From Dastarcus helophoroides (Eukaryota; Arthropoda; Insecta; Coleoptera; Bothrideridae), in the NCBI GenBank assembly GCA_028583605.1, contig CM053334.1, forward strand, positions 22,721,726 through 22,785,725: a stretch of 64,000 nucleotides of DNA, read 5' to 3'. Below the pieces are notes generated by a model. The model did no database searches. It was not told the DNA's origin and saw only the letters and a list, made by a program, of their open reading frames with translations. Shown in pieces: positions 47,385 through 60,120 of the stretch. Made by a program: the position numbers and the translations under genes. Positions within the stretch are counted from its first letter, which is position 1. Every line of letters starts with the position of its first letter.

Positions 47385-48140
47385 TAAATTTGAAGAAAAA
47401 TTCGAAAATTTCAAAAAGAAATGTTACAATTGAGAAGGATGCGAAGTACTATAATTGTTCCGTTTTCACAAAAATAGAAGATATTTAAAGAAGTCTTAAT
47501 AATTAAAATATCTCGAAAAAAAAAAAAAAAATATGTTTAAACAGTAAAATATTCTAGAAAAGCAAAATTAAAAAAAAATGAAAATTTTCTGAAAAAAGGT
47601 AGAACAGTTCACAGAAAATCTATATTTTTAAATAAAGGTAAAAATTTTCAAAAAAAATCAACGTTTGAAAATGTTGACCTTTGAGTCTTAATTTTAAAGT
47701 AAGTCGACATTTTAAAGTCTGTATTTTGAAAAAAATATAAGATTTTCAAAAATACTTTAAAATACCCAAAAAAAGTCGAAAATAAAATAAAAATTTCAAA
47801 GTCGAAATTTTGAACAAACATTAAAATATTGGAAAAAGGCCGAGTTTTTTTAAAAAAAGTAAATCGATCTGAAATTTGTTAAGAAACTTTCGAATCTAAC
47901 ATTAAATTTTTGGAAAAATATCGAAATTTTAAAATCAACCAACTCAAAACAAAACAAAAATTTATTGAAATTCAATTGATTTTCAGAGAAGGAACCAGAT
48001 TTATAGGAAAACTTTTAAATTTGGATAGACACATACTAGAAATGTATCAAAATTGGAAGCAAATTTGTTCAAACTGGCAACAAATTTGTACAAATTAGAA
48101 GCAAATCTATTTAAATTAAAAACAAGTTTTTTTACATTAG
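47385..48140 (+). repeat. A-rich module, copy 2
   Basis: About 90% or better by eye to 53675-54440 throughout, and related to 39535-40335. Contains GGTAGAACAGTTCACAGAAA, AATGTTGACCTTTGAGTC and GAGAAGGAACCAGATTTAT. No gene. Confidence 0.85.
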
Positions 48141-48149
48141 ATTTTTTTT

Positions 48150-48316
48150 GATGAAATGGACTGGTCCTTGGTTATTTTCAAAAATTGAAATACAAATCTT
48201 GTCTTCTGAAACCAAAAAAGAACACAATTAACGCGTTTCGATAGCCAAGCTATCATCTTCAGAAAGATACTCATCTTTCTTGGCTTCAGGGGACAAGATT
48301 TGTATTTGAAAAGGTT
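48150..48316. mobile_element. HHL palindrome copy
   Basis: GGACTGGTCCTTGGTTAT, then ATACAAATCTTGTC, AACGCGTTTCGATAGCC, AAGCTATCATCTTCAG, and a short right arm CTTTCTTGGCTTCAGGGG to TTTGTATTT. Minus-strand core CTGAAGA, an extra T, GATAGC/GCTATC, GAAAC, GCGTT. A duplicated copy lies at 54447-54611. Confidence 0.8.
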
Positions 48317-48639
48317 ATAATTCAGTAACCATTTGAAAATTCCCAGATAAAGACAAACTTTATCGAAATTTTGAAAAAAAAAAACCGAATCATGAGAAAA
48401 ATGAGAATTCTCGAATTTCACTGTTTGAATCAGACGCATGCTCCGATCTGCCCCACTCTAAGTCGAAAAATGCCCGATATTAAACGTCGAAATTTTGAAG
48501 AAAACAAATTGGACCAGAACGTTGTATTTCAACTAAAAATTGAATGAAAGTACATTTTTACGAAATTTTTGTCTTTTTACAAAATCTCCACAAAATCATC
48601 AAAATTTCCAGATAATTATTTTTGTTTTTTTATCAAAAG

Positions 48640-50045
48640 TCGACTAAATTTTAAGAAAAAAGGTGAAGCTTGATAAATTAGTCGAGATATGCATAAAATT
48701 AAAATTCAAAGTCAAAATTTTCGAAAAAAACATATTTTGAAAAATCGTTAAATTGTGAAAAAAGCGATGCATTTTGAGATAAAAATTCGAAATTTTGAGA
48801 TTCTGATTCTGATAGGAGAAGTCAAATTTTAATAGAAATTTCAAATGAAAAGGATAAATTTGGTAAAAAAAGACGAATTTTGTGAAAGAAGACGAATTTT
48901 GTAAAAAAAGACGAATTTTGAGAAATAAGTCGAAATTTCGAGAAAATTTCGATATCTCAAGGAAAGGACAAATTTAAGAAATGGATATTTTTAGAAAATG
49001 TCTCAGTGAAATATAAATGTCTGTTCGTCGAAATATACATAAAATTAAAATTTGAATTCGAAATTTTCAAAAAAAAAAACAAATTTTGAAAAATCGCTAA
49101 ATTGTGAAAAAAGCGATGAATTTTGAGATAAAAATTCAAAATTTTGAGATAGTCTGATTCTGATAGGAGAAGTCGAATTTTAATAGAAATTTCAAATGAA
49201 AAAGACAAATTTTGTAAAAAAAGACGAATTTTGTGAAAGAAGACGAATTTTGTAAAAAAAGACAAATTTTGAGAAATAAGTCGAAATTTCGAGAAAATTT
49301 CGATATCTCAAGGAAAGGACAAATTTAAGAAATGGATATTTTTAGAAAATGTCTCAGTGAAATATAAATGTCTGTTCGTCAAAATATACATAAAATTAAA
49401 ATTTAAATTCGAAATTTTCGAAAAAAACAAGTTTTGAAAAATCGTTAAATTGTGAAAAAAGCGATGAATTTTGAGATAAAAATTCGAAATTTTGAGATAG
49501 TCTGATTCTGATAGGAGAAGTCGAATTTTAATAGAAATTTCAAATGAAAAATACAAATTTTGTAAAAAAGACTAATTTTGTGAAAGAAGACGAATTTTGT
49601 GAAGAAAGACGAATTTTGAGAAATAAGTCGAAATTTGGAGAAAATTTCGATATCTCAAGGAAAGGACAAATTTAAGAAATGGATATTTTTAGAAAATGTC
49701 TCAGTGAAATATAAATGTCTGTTCGTCGAAATATACATAAAATTAAAATTTAAATTCGAAATTTTCGAAAAAACAAGTTTTGAAAAATCGTCAAATTGTG
49801 AATTTTGAGATAAAAATTCGAAATTTAAAGTCTGATTCTGATACGAGCAGTCGAATTTTAATAGAAATTTCAAATGAAAAAGACAAATTTTGTGAAAAAA
49901 GACGAATTTTGTGAAAGAAGACGAATTTTGTGAAAAAAGACGAATTTTGAGAAATAAGTCGAAATTTCGAGAAAATTTCTATATCTCAAGGAAAGGACAA
50001 ATTTAAAAAATAAATATTTTTTAGAAAATATCTCAGTGGAATATA
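48640..50045 (+). repeat. A-rich tandem array, four ~350-bp units
   Basis: The landmark GAAATAAGTCGAAATTT occurs at 48922, 49272, 49620 and 49951 (periods 350, 348, 331). Units share CTCAAGGAAAGGACAAATTT, GTCTCAGTGAAATATAAATG and GATTCTGATAGGAGAAGTCG. They are more alike than monomers of the 740-bp arrays, suggesting recent amplification. The last unit ends ATATCTCAGTGGAATATAAA, as does the single unit at 55300. Confidence 0.9.
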
Positions 50046-50157
50046 AATTTTTGTTCAACAGCAGGCACCAGTGGGGTGCCCCACCCTGCCTTATTCTAGC
50101 TACACTTGTGCGTCCATTACGAAAAAAAGATTATTTCATTGGTAAACAACATGTTGA
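50046..50157. other. Short spacer with a GC-rich hairpin
   Basis: GTGGGGTGCCCCAC at 50071-50084 is self-complementary, followed by CCTGCC. A related but diverged G/C hairpin is at 11528-11555. Confidence 0.5.
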
Positions 50158-50306
50158 TGTACAAATCTTGTCCTCTGAAACTAAGAATGATTTAAATATA
50201 CGACAACAGTTGCTCTTTAATATTTTTTTAATCTTTCTTGGTTTCAGAGGACAAAATTATTTTATCAATTTTTGGAGATAAGGAAAGGCTAGTCCGTTCC
50301 ACCAAA
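50158..50306. mobile_element. HHL palindrome copy lacking the core
   Basis: GTACAAATCTTGTCCTCTGA in the left arm, CAGTTGCTCTTTAA at the centre, AATCTTTCTTGGTTTCAGAG in the right arm, ending TAGTCCGTTCCACC. The hammerhead-like part is deleted, as in the 13066 copy. Confidence 0.75.
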
Positions 50307-52748
50307 ACATGTGGTTTAAAAAGTTGACTTCATCTGCTTTCTGTTTTGCTCATAGGTTAGGTTTGTGGTTGTCAAAAATTATCATTTCTTTGGTTATCTT
50401 TAAAAATTGAAAAACCGAAAGATACCTCAACAACAGAGAGATATCTCGAGTATTAGCCACTTGCGCCCATTTTTCTTCAAAATGTTTAGCACTGTTCGCG
50501 ATTTCACCTTAAATTTTTTCTATAATTCGTCGCTAGTAGCCTATTTGCATGGGAAAAAAATCGTCCAACGACTCACGTTTCTCTATCTTCTCTTAAAATA
50601 AATGGATGGATGAGACACTGCGTTAAAAAAGCAACTGATCAAGTTTTAATTTTTCAATTTATAGAGCACTTTAATTGTTAAGTCGTGTTGTATTTTTATT
50701 GAAATGATGGGGAAGATTTCGGGGACAATTAATGGAAATGGAAAAGATAGAAATACAGTGTGCTAGTAGGAAATAGTCTTATAAATTACTGCACTACTTA
50801 AGCACTAATTTCTATTTCATTGAACTACTGAGGCGGAAGAATTAATGGCAACGTATAAATACGGTCGGTGGTAATAAATACCAGAGAGATTTTACCAAGG
50901 CGGGAAACAGAAAGATATAAGTAGAAAATATGAAGACCAATACTGCATTATGACTACTCCGATGCTATATTACCCGCCGGCTAACTTTGGAAATTATGTT
51001 TCCACACTAATGTGCTACTTTGTTTCTGATTTACTATCGTAGCGTGGGGAACATCGGAAAAACTTCGCTATTAGGACCACTAATTATTTCACCCCAAACA
51101 TATTTTTGACGTAATGGCATAGACGCACCAACATTGGGAAATCATCGATAAAGATGACGCGTATTTTTACTTTGCACTAGAAAATATAGATATATACAGG
51201 GTGATCCATTACCCAATTAATGGTTCCGTGGTCTACAGCTGCGACGAAGAGATAGAAAAAATTAAAAACTTTTAGGCCCATGAACGTTTTCGATTTCGGA
51301 AATATTTCAGCTGAGTGCAGATACAACAACGTTTAGTCTTGATGTCATTAAGGTGTCAAAAAAGAAATAGTCGCAGGTCACATCAAATTTACGAAAAAAA
51401 ATTGATGCTTTAATGAATCTACATTAAGACTGATACATTTTTTCAGCGTCTTGGTCGTTTAGTCGCAGGATAATAAATTATTATTAAAGGGAGTAATCCA
51501 TCTGCATTGAAAGCTCGGCTAGGTGTAGTGGCAACATTTTCCTCTGTATTTTTATCGAACGCTAATGCCTTCGAATGGGCTGGCTGCGATATTAACAAAA
51601 TACTAATCTTAATAAATGATCCTTAAGCATCGTAAAATCAGGTAGCAGCAAGGGAGCATAATAAACATCCTGTCTTTTGTACAACCACCACCACGTTAAA
51701 TATTATTATTGAAAGTCACGCCGATGACTCGTGAATCGAACTTTTTAATCGGTCAATGTATTCAGACGTCGTATTGTTCACAATTAAAAGACGGGTGCTT
51801 TCAACCGCTCGCATCTCGGCCCGTCTTTTGTCAATAATCATCGTCTACATATGAATACAAAACCTTTAGGAGTCGATGTGAAACTGCACCAGCTCTCGTC
51901 CATGTGTAGTGCAGTAAGTAATTAACCCTAATTGCGGCTGAGTAAAGGCAGAAAATTGAGAAGTAAAATATTTATTTGATCCATAAACTCCCCTTAACAG
52001 AGCACCCCTGGTTCGCTCAATTAACTTTGTGCGTACGTCAACAGACGTTTACCACGTATCACGTCACGGTGCGCTAAAACTAGCCAGATAAAGCAACAAA
52101 TTTATATCTCCGTCTAACTATATACGGTGTGTACAAAAAGCTTTCTAATCTAGTAAGATGCTGTCATTTTTTGTCATGTTTACCTATGTTCCTTAATTGA
52201 TCCATATTTTAAACAAACAGGTGAACGAACATAACCTTAAAACAATATTTTATTGATTTGATGTTACAATGGAAGGAAAATCTTTTATTGTTGAATCCTA
52301 CTGTTAAAATTGTTAATTGTTAAAAAGCTTAAAAAGCAATAGTAAATGGATCTCTTCTATTTATAATAGTGCTGCAGAATTTTTATGTTAGGGTTAAATG
52401 TCGATTTGGTGAGTACCAATCAAGTAAGGAACATATGTGGACATGAGAGCATGTATTCCTATACATTTGTAACTAATAGGAAAATAATTGCATATCACAA
52501 AAACAGATATTACATGATTTGAAAAAGGTATGCAAATACTTAATTGGTTTGGCATAAATTGAACCAATAATCCCAAAAATTAAATAACAACGCATCCCCG
52601 AAATTAATGTTTAATGCTGAAACAGCAGCTGAAACACAATTTCGAAGCATATTAAAAATTTGTCGACAGTTGAGGTGTTGTTTATAAAAAATTTACTAAC
52701 GTTGAAATCCCTAATATAGGGTAAACAATTAATTTCTCGAAATAAGTA
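50307..52748. other. Mostly non-repetitive stretch, no gene seen
   Basis: Ordinary complexity. TATACAGGGTGATCCATTA (51195-51213) resembles TE-end phrases common in arthropods, but no partner end was found. A perfect 10-bp inverted repeat AAAAGACGGG/CCCGTCTTTT (51786-51795, 51820-51829) with a 24-nt loop could form a strong hairpin. Confidence 0.5.
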
Positions 52749-53400
52749 CGAGGGTCTATCAAATATGAACTGGAATTTATTTTTGAAAATTTATTGGTAC
52801 CAGATACACATATGAAAGTTATTAACTATTTTTCTACATAATTTTCTTATTTTGTTACGCCTTTTTACCAAAGGATTAGGAGTTTTTTAAGGCCATCATC
52901 ATAAAAAGAAGGAAGGCGTATTTCCAGCCAATTGCACACGAATGTCTCAACAGCAGCATCATCATGGAATAACTCACCTCCTAGAGCTTCTTTCAGTGGC
53001 CCAAACATATGATAATCACATGGTGATAAGTCGGGGCTATAAGGAGGGTGTTCTAATGTTGAACAATGAATTTCCTTTATTATTTGATATGTTAGATTGG
53101 CTGAGTGGGCGCGGGCATTGTCGTGAAGCAAAATCACATTTCTGACCGAAAATTCGCGCCTCTTCCGCCGATATGCACGTTTTGCTTCATCCAATAACTG
53201 GCAGTAGTAAGTAGCATTAACCGTACGATGTTCATCCAGAAAGTAAACGAGCACAACAACGGTAATCTTGTCCACAGTGGCACTAGTCCAAGGACGACGG
53301 CCATGGGGTTCATTTTCAACTTGAATTCGTCCTTTCAAAAATTTTTTGTGCCATTCATACACTTGAGTTTTCTTCAAACAAAGAATAAATAAATAGCTTA
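52749..53400 (-). mobile_element. Mariner element, internally deleted and 5'-truncated
   Basis: One end reads CGAGGGTCTATCAAATATG next to a TA (52747-52748), typical of a mariner 3' terminal repeat and TA target. The transposase relic lies within. The opposite terminal repeat is missing; from about 53380 the sequence becomes AAGTCT-type degenerate repeat. Confidence 0.8.
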
Positions 53401-53419
53401 AAGACTCTACTAAACTCAA
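52865..53419 (-). pseudogene. Mariner transposase, internally deleted
   Basis: A 184-codon minus-strand frame. The first ~15 codons are probably non-mariner sequence; from KKTQVYEWHKKFLKG it matches the N-terminal DNA-binding region. At about codon 52 it jumps to FLDEHRTVNATYYCQLLDEA in the catalytic domain, so well over a hundred residues, including the first catalytic Asp region, are missing. The second Asp is D100 in LLHDNARAH and the third is D135 in SPCDYHMFG, exactly 34 residues apart, the mariner D34D signature. It could not catalyse transposition. The reading frame survives across the deletion, so it might still be translated, but I see no sign that it is retained for function. Confidence 0.88.
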
Positions 53420-53672
53420 AGTCTTTAGAAAGTTAACAGTGCTTTTAAAAGTTCTAGATTTTTAAAAAAAACTAAGTCTCTTAGAGGCTTGAAGGCTCTT
53501 ATAAACTTTAAAGTTTTTTAAAGTCTCCCTGAAAGGTCAAAGAATCTTATAGGGCTCAAGGTTTCCTAAAACGATCAAAGTCTCTTAAAAAGTTTGAAGT
53601 CTCGTACGAATTCTCTCAAAAAGCTTATAACAACATCCAAATCTCATAAAAAGTTCACAATTGTTTTTTCCC
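53400..53672. repeat. Degenerate ~20-bp repeats, AAGTCTCTTAAAAAGCT type
   Basis: Variants of AAAGTCTCTTAAAAAG and CTCAAAG follow one another irregularly. The same low-complexity family recurs at 55370-55500 and 56040-56610. Confidence 0.65.
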
Positions 53673-53674
53673 TA

Positions 53675-55335
53675 AAATAATAAATTAGAAAGAAAAATTC
53701 GAAAATTTCAAAAAAAAAACTGTTAGAATTGAGAAGGATTCGAAGTACTATAATTGTTCCATTTTCACAAAGATACAAGATATTTAAAAAAGTCGTAATA
53801 ATTAAAATATCTTAAATAAAACAAAATATGTTTAAACAGTAAAATACTCTAGAAAAGCAAAATTAAAAAAAAAATGAAAACTTTCAGAAAAAAGGTAGAA
53901 CAGTTCACAGAAAATCTATATTTTTAAATAAAGGTAAAAATTTTGAAAAAAAAAATCAACGTTTGGAAATGTTGACCTTTGAGTCTTAATTTTAAAAAAA
54001 GTCGACATTTTGAAGTTTGTATTTTAAAAAAAAAGATGACACTGTCAAGAATACTTTAAAATACCCAAAAAAAGTCGAAAATAAAATAAAAATTATAAAG
54101 TCGAAATTTTGAACAAAAATTAAAATATTGGAAAAAGGCCAAGTTTTTTTAAAAAAGTAAATCGATCTGAAATTTGTTAAGACACTTTTGAATCTAACAT
54201 TAAATTTTTGGAAAAATATCGAAATTTCAAAATCAACCGACTCAAAACAAAACAAAAATTTATTGAAGCTCAATTGATTTTCAGAGAAGGAACCAGATTT
54301 ATAGAAAAACTTTTAAATTTGGATAGACACATACTAGAAATGTATCAAAATTGGAAGCAAATTTGTTGAAACTGGCAACAAATTTGTACAAATTAGAAAC
54401 AAATCTATTTAAATTAAAAACAAGTTTTTTTACATTAGATTTTTTTGATGGAATGGACTGGTCCTTGGTTATTTTCAAAAATTGAAATACAAATCTTGTC
54501 TTCTGAAACCAAAAAAGAACACAATTAACGCGTCTCGATAGCCTAGCTATCATCTTCAGAAAGATACTCATCTTTCTTGGCTTCAGGGGACAAGACTTGT
54601 ATTTGAAAAGGTTATAATTCAGTAAACATTTGAAAATTCCCAGATAAAGTCAAACTTTATCTAAATTTTGAAAAAAAAACCGAAAAATGAGAATTCTCGA
54701 ATTTGACTGTTTGAATCAGACGCAGCTCCGATCTGCCCCACTCTAAGTCGAAAAATGCCCGATATTAAACGTCGAAATTTTGAAGAAAACAAATTGGACC
54801 AGAACGTTGTATTTCAACTAAAAATTGAATGAAAGTACATTTTTACGAAATTTTTGTCTTTTTACAAAATCTCCATAAAATCATCAAAATTTCCACAAAA
54901 TCATCAAAATTTCCAGATAATTATTTTTATTTTTTTATCAAAAGTCGACTAAATTTTAAGAAAAAAGGTGAATCTTGATAAATTAGTCGAGATATGCATA
55001 AAATTAAAATTTAAATTCGAAATTTTCGAAAAAAACAAATTTTGAAAAATCGTTAAATTGTGAAAAAAGCGATGAATTTTGAGTTAAAAATTCGAAATTT
55101 TGAGATAGTCTGATTCTGATAGGGAAAGTCGAATTTTAATAGAGATTTCAAATGAAAAAGACAAATTTTGAGCAAAAAGACGAATTTTGTGAAAGAAGAC
55201 GAATTTTGTGAAGAAAGACGAATTTTGAGAAATAAGTCGAAATTTCGAGAAAATTTCGATATCTCAAGGAAAGGACACATTTAAGAAATGGATATTTTTT
55301 AGAAAATATCTCAGTGGAATATAAATTTTTGTTTA
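53675..55335 (+). repeat. Second copy of the 47.4-50.0 kb segment
   Basis: Collinear with 47385-50045: the A-rich module (53675-54440), the HHL copy (54447-54611), AAATTGGACCAGAACGTTGT (54791; also near 48510), then a single ~350-bp unit ending ATATCTCAGTGGAATATAAA. Here there is one tandem unit where the other copy has four. Confidence 0.9.
54447..54611. mobile_element. HHL palindrome copy (duplicate of 48150)
   Basis: Same structure as 48150-48316 with a few substitutions (GCGTCTCGATAGCCTAGC). These break GAAA and one stem II pair. Confidence 0.8.
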
Positions 55336-55547
55336 AAACTGAAAATCCCTGAAAAAGATCTATGTTTCCTTAAATACACGTATTCTTTAAAAGAGCTCAA
55401 AATTTTTTAAAAAGCTCGAATATTTTAAAAATCCGAAGATTCTCAAACGGCTCAAAGTCTCTTAAAAATTTTAAACTCTTTTTATAAGGCAAGGGTATCT
55501 CAATGGTCTGTTCTGTATTTTACTTTGTTTTTTTACACCTAAACGAA

Positions 55548-55975
55548 CTCTTAGCTTTAATTTCCAATCCGATATACAGATACGAAGATGATAGTAGCCT
55601 AGTTTTATTTTTTTTCTTCGACAAATCGTTATCCGCCGCTGCTTCAAGTTGGCTAAGGGAACAGTAAATACAAATGATTAATCGGAATTTTAAAATCGTT
55701 CTGGAATGAAGTAAGAAATATCTGGTTGACTTTTATGTCTCAAACACTTGATTTTCCCTAAGAAAATAAAAAGGGGTAATGCAACAAACATACTCATGAA
55801 AGATAAAATCCATCCGAAAGGATCTAATTTGTTTATCCTAGGAGTGAATGCTAGCACTAACTTCTCTTGGGATGACCATATGTACCTCATTACCAAGTCC
55901 GCCTCTCAGAAGCTAGGCTTTTTTTTTAGAACTAAAAAGTAATTTACTACTGACTACTCACTCTATATAAAGTTA
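55548..55975 (+). pseudogene. Second non-LTR reverse transcriptase relic
   Basis: Conceptual frames show NELLALISNPIYRYEDDSSL (the catalytic YADD box as YEDD), then a frame with several stops. After a frameshift near 55740 a frame holds LFILGVNASTNFSWDDH and SASQKLGFFFRTKKYF. The order DDSSL, then (F/V)LGV...SWDDH, then SASQKLG is characteristic of the C-terminal half of Jockey/CR1-type RTs. It is unrelated to the RNase H element at 1-1380. At least one frameshift and several stops: dead. No ends found. Confidence 0.75.
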
Positions 55976-56039
55976 AATAAAATAAATAAAAAAATAAAAT
56001 TAATAAAAATTAAAGTTAATATAAAGTTAAACTAAAATC

Positions 56040-56610
56040 AAAGTCTTTTAAAAAACCTCAGTTTAAGTTTAAAAAGCCCAAATTATCTCAAAAAGCTTAA
56101 AATCTATTAAAAATCTTAAATCCTCTCAAAAAGCTCGGTGCCCTAAAAGCTAGAAACCTCTTAAAAATTTTAAATTTTCCTAAAAGCCTTGGAGTCTCCT
56201 AAAAAACTTAAAGTCTCAAAAAGCTTGAATTATTTTGAAAGCCTCGAAGTCTCTTAAAAAGCTCTAATTTCCTAAAAAGCCGAAAATATTTTAAATAACT
56301 TATAAAAAGTTTAAAGTCCTTTAGAAACTTCAAAGTCTAGTTAAAAGCTGGAATTCTTTTAGAAGTTTGAGACCTCTCAAAAGGTTTTAATTTTTTTTTA
56401 AACCGCAGTACCTTAAAAGCTCGAAACCTCTTTAAAAGTTGAAGTTCTCCTAAAAGGTTTGGAATTTCTAAAAAATGTTAAATTCTCTTTAAAAGCTTAG
56501 AGTATTTTAAAACCCTTATATTTTCTTAAAAGACTCAAAGTCTTTTAAAGAGCTGTAGTTTGCTAAAAAGCTTAAAATCTTTTAAAAGACTTGTCTAGCA
56601 CTTAGGCTAA
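56040..56610. repeat. Degenerate ~20-bp repeats, AAGTCTCTTAAAAAGCT type
   Basis: Long irregular run of AAAAAGCTC, GAAGTCTC and TCTTAAAAGC variants. A shorter piece lies at 55370-55500. Confidence 0.65.
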
Positions 56611-57640
56611 TCTTAAATATTCTATTTCTTGAGAAAAGATGTCTTCTATTGTATTAAGTTGTGCTCTCGTCGAGTTTGAATTTGTTTCTTCGTGTCTCCT
56701 TTTAGAGTGTACTATGCTTATTTACTGTCCCTATTAGATATCTAGAGGTCAAAATAAGCTAAAGCCTGGATTGTTTTTACACCAACAATTTGACATAACT
56801 TTGTTGGATTATAAATACTTAATCGAAATTAAAAGAGTTGACTAGTTGGTAGTTTAAGATAAGATGCGGATAATGCTAATAACAATTATGTAACCCACTC
56901 AAGTAAAATTTGGTTGATATATTGAAATTACTTAGCATCCTCCCTCCTAATTAATAAATGGGACGAATGGACTAGTGTCGGTATAAAAAGCAAATACATT
57001 ATGAGTGTTTATAATGCACAAAACAATAATCATAAAGTTAGATGTGAGCCCATAGGTAGGACTTAATTGAAGGAGTGTTTCTAACAGTAATATAAACATC
57101 AAACATTGCGCTTTTAATCTTTAAGCGGAAATCACATATGTTTAGTTCGCCCCCACAAGAAGGCACATGTTTATGGATCCGGATTATTAGTATAATATAA
57201 CGCATCTATAAATAAAGACATATTTACTTTTACATCATTAGCATAAGGTGGTGTAGTACTGAAGATGATAATGATAGTTCGAAATAAATGCAAACTATTT
57301 TCCTTCCTTGAAACCGTTCATGGTTAAGTAGCATTAGAACTAAATTGGATCCGATAAATCAATGTGAACTTAAAATTTCTGACTCATTCGTATCGACAGC
57401 GAAGACTAATGAAGGGAGGGCACTGTCCTTTTTATAAATTTCGTCCAAAGGATAGAACCTTAATTTGAAACTTTTCTAATATCTTAAAAATAAATAGTAA
57501 TCGTTATCAAACGTATCATAAAATTACAGCCAGTAGTTATTAACTCTCAGACTCAGACACTTATTCAAAAGGCGTAACGCATTGTCACCTAGGCGATGCC
57601 TGTAGTCGCAAATATCTAGCATAGTCCTGCTACGTCCATC
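56611..57640. other. Non-repetitive stretch, no gene seen
   Basis: Ordinary complexity. On the minus strand near 57524-57640 a frame ends LGDNALRLLNKCLSLRVNNY, which looks protein-like and may be the tail of a TE protein, but I cannot assign it. Confidence 0.45.
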
Positions 57641-58110
57641 TGAGGCGATGGCAAAGAAAGTCGAACTTTCCAAAGAATCAAACTTTGCAAAAAAGTTAAA
57701 ATTTCGAAAAATTCGAACTTTCTGAAAGCGTGTTTTTTTCCACATTATCCAACTTGTCAAAAAAGTTGAACTTTCCAAGAAATAGAATTCTCTAAAAGTT
57801 GAACTTCTACCAAATGTGGTATATTTATTTACTTTCCAAAGGATCGAACTCTCCGAAAGAAAAAGATGGATATCCTGAAGAAGGTCGCATTTTCCAAAGA
57901 CTAAACTTTCATAAAATCAAACTTTTCAAAATTCGTAGTTTTTAAAGAGCCAAACAAAGCAAAATTTGCTAATAATTTAACATTTCAGAAAAGGCCAATT
58001 TCCTAAAAGATGGGACTTTTGAATAAATATGACGTTGTCAAGTATTTCGAAATATTAAATATTCTAAGAACGTAAATTTTTAAATAGTCAACTTTTTAAG
58101 AAATTAAACT
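57641..58110. repeat. Degenerate repeats, GTTGAACTTTCCAAAG type
   Basis: Variants of TCGAACTTTCCAAAGAATC spaced about 25-40 bp apart; a third small degenerate family, distinct from the AAGTCTC family. Confidence 0.65.
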
Positions 58111-60120
58111 TCTCAATGTCAAGGTTTTCTCGAAATTTCGTTTTTTTGACATTTCCTTATTGTTGTTCTTAACATTGAATTTTTTTAATTTTCTACCTGC
58201 TTAAGTCAGAACTTTCAGATATCTTGGTAGTTTGCGAGTGAATTAAACTTAAAAAAAATTTTACCTTTTTTTTTAAATTCATCTTTTTCTCGAAATTCGG
58301 GCATTTATTTGAAAAATCGTCTTTTGGAAATTTGGACTTTTATGTCAACATCATACCTTTATGGTTCTAGAATTTTCAACTTTTTCTTCGAAATTCATCT
58401 TCTTACAATTTCGATTTTTTTTTGTTCAAATTTCGTCTTTTTCGTAGACCACTTTTCTTAAAATTTGCCTAATTTTTCAAAATTGGTCTTTCTGTGAAAA
58501 ATTTCTATTGTTCTCTCGAAATTTCGTCTTTTTGCTCCAAATAGTCCTTTTGATATTTTTGGCTATTTTTCCAAAATTCTTATTTTTTTCTCAAATTTCA
58601 GTTTTATTCCAAAGTTCGACATTTTCTTAAAATTGATTTTTTTGGAAAATTTCGAATTTCTCCTTAATATTTTTTTAATTTTTTTCAATTTTTTCCTCGA
58701 AATGCATCTTTTCTCAATATTTTGATCTTTTCTTTTAAAATAAGTGTTTTTTCTCAAATTCAACTTTTTCCTCAAAATTATACTTTTGCTATTTTCATTC
58801 AAAAATCATCTTTCTTTAAAGGTGCGTCAATTTTTTATTGGATTTTTTTAATTTTCCACCTGCTAAAGTCAGAAATTTCAGATATCTTGGTTGTTTGCTT
58901 AAAATTCAACTTTTCTTTAAATTTGTTATTTTCTCGAAATTTCAGCATTTTGCTGAAAAATCATCTTTTGGAAATTTAAACTTTTATGTCAACATCTTAG
59001 AATTCTAGAATTTTCAACTTTTTCTTCGAAATTCATTTTCTTAAAATTTCGATATTTTTGTTTGTTCAAATTTCGTCTTTTTCATAAATAACTTTTCTTA
59101 AAATTTGCCTAATTTTTCAAAATTGGTCTTTCTGTGAAAAATTTCTATTGTTCCCTTCGAAATTTCGTCTTTTTGCTCCAAATAGTCCTTTTGATATTTC
59201 TGGCTATTTTTCCAAAATTCTTATTTTTTTCTCAAATTTCAGTTTTATTCCAAAGTTCGACATTTTCTTAAAATTGATTTTTTTTGAAAAATTTTGAATT
59301 TCTCCCTAATATTTTTTTAATTTTTTAATTTTTCCTCGAAATGTATCTTTTTCTCAATATTTTGATCTTTACTTTTAAACTAAGTGTTTTTTCTCAAATT
59401 CAACTTTTTCCTCAAAATTATACTTTTGCTATTTTCATTCAAAAATCATCTTTCTTTAAAAGGTGCGTCAATTTTTTATTGGATTTTTTTAATTTTCCAC
59501 CTGATAAAGTCAGAACTTTCAGATATCTTGGCTGTTTGCTTAAAATTGAACTTGTTCTTTAAATTTGTTATTTTCTCGAAATCTCAGCATTTTCCTGAAA
59601 AAATTGTTTTTTGGAAATTTGGTCATTATGTCAACATCATGCCCTTCATGGTCCTAGAAATTTCAATTATTTCTTCGAAATTTATCTTCTCAAAATTTCG
59701 ATTTTTCTTTTGTTCGAAATTCGTCTATTTCATAAACAACAAAACTTGACTAATATTGCAAAATTGAACTTTCTGTGAAAAATTTCTATTGTTTTCTCGA
59801 AGTTTCGTCTTTTTGCTCAAAATGGTCTTATTGATATTTTTGGCTATTTTTTCAAAATTCCTATTTTTTCTCAAACTTCCGTTTTATGCCAAAGTTCGAC
59901 ATTTTTTAAAATTGACTTTTTTGACAAATTTCGAATATTCCCTTAATTTTTTTTTTCAGTTTGTTTAATTTTTTCCCGAAATTCATCTTTTTCCCAAAAT
60001 TTTGATCTTTTCTTTCAAAATAAGTGTTTTTGCTCAAATTCGACTTTTTTTCAAAATTCTATTATTGATATTTTCATTCCAAAATCATCTTTCTTTAAAA
60101 TCCCGTCATTTTTTTATTGA
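58111..60120 (-). repeat. T-rich array, three ~650-bp units
   Basis: The landmark CACCTGCTAAAGTCAGAA followed by TTTCAGATATCTTGG recurs at about 58195, 58857 and 59498 (periods ~660 and ~641). Units 2 and 3 are closely similar (GGTGCGTCAATTTTTTATTG). A related variant of the 740-bp family: shared TTTCTGTGAAAAATTTCTAT and CATCATACC blocks. Confidence 0.85.

Noticed and set aside
51195..51213. TATACAGGGTGATCCATTA as a transposon end
   Set aside because: No matching inverted end or target duplication within the window, so the element cannot be delimited.
57524..57778. Minus-strand frame ending in LRLLNKCLSLRVNNYWL as a TE protein tail
   Set aside because: Short, its first half is degenerate repeat, and no family motif could be confirmed.
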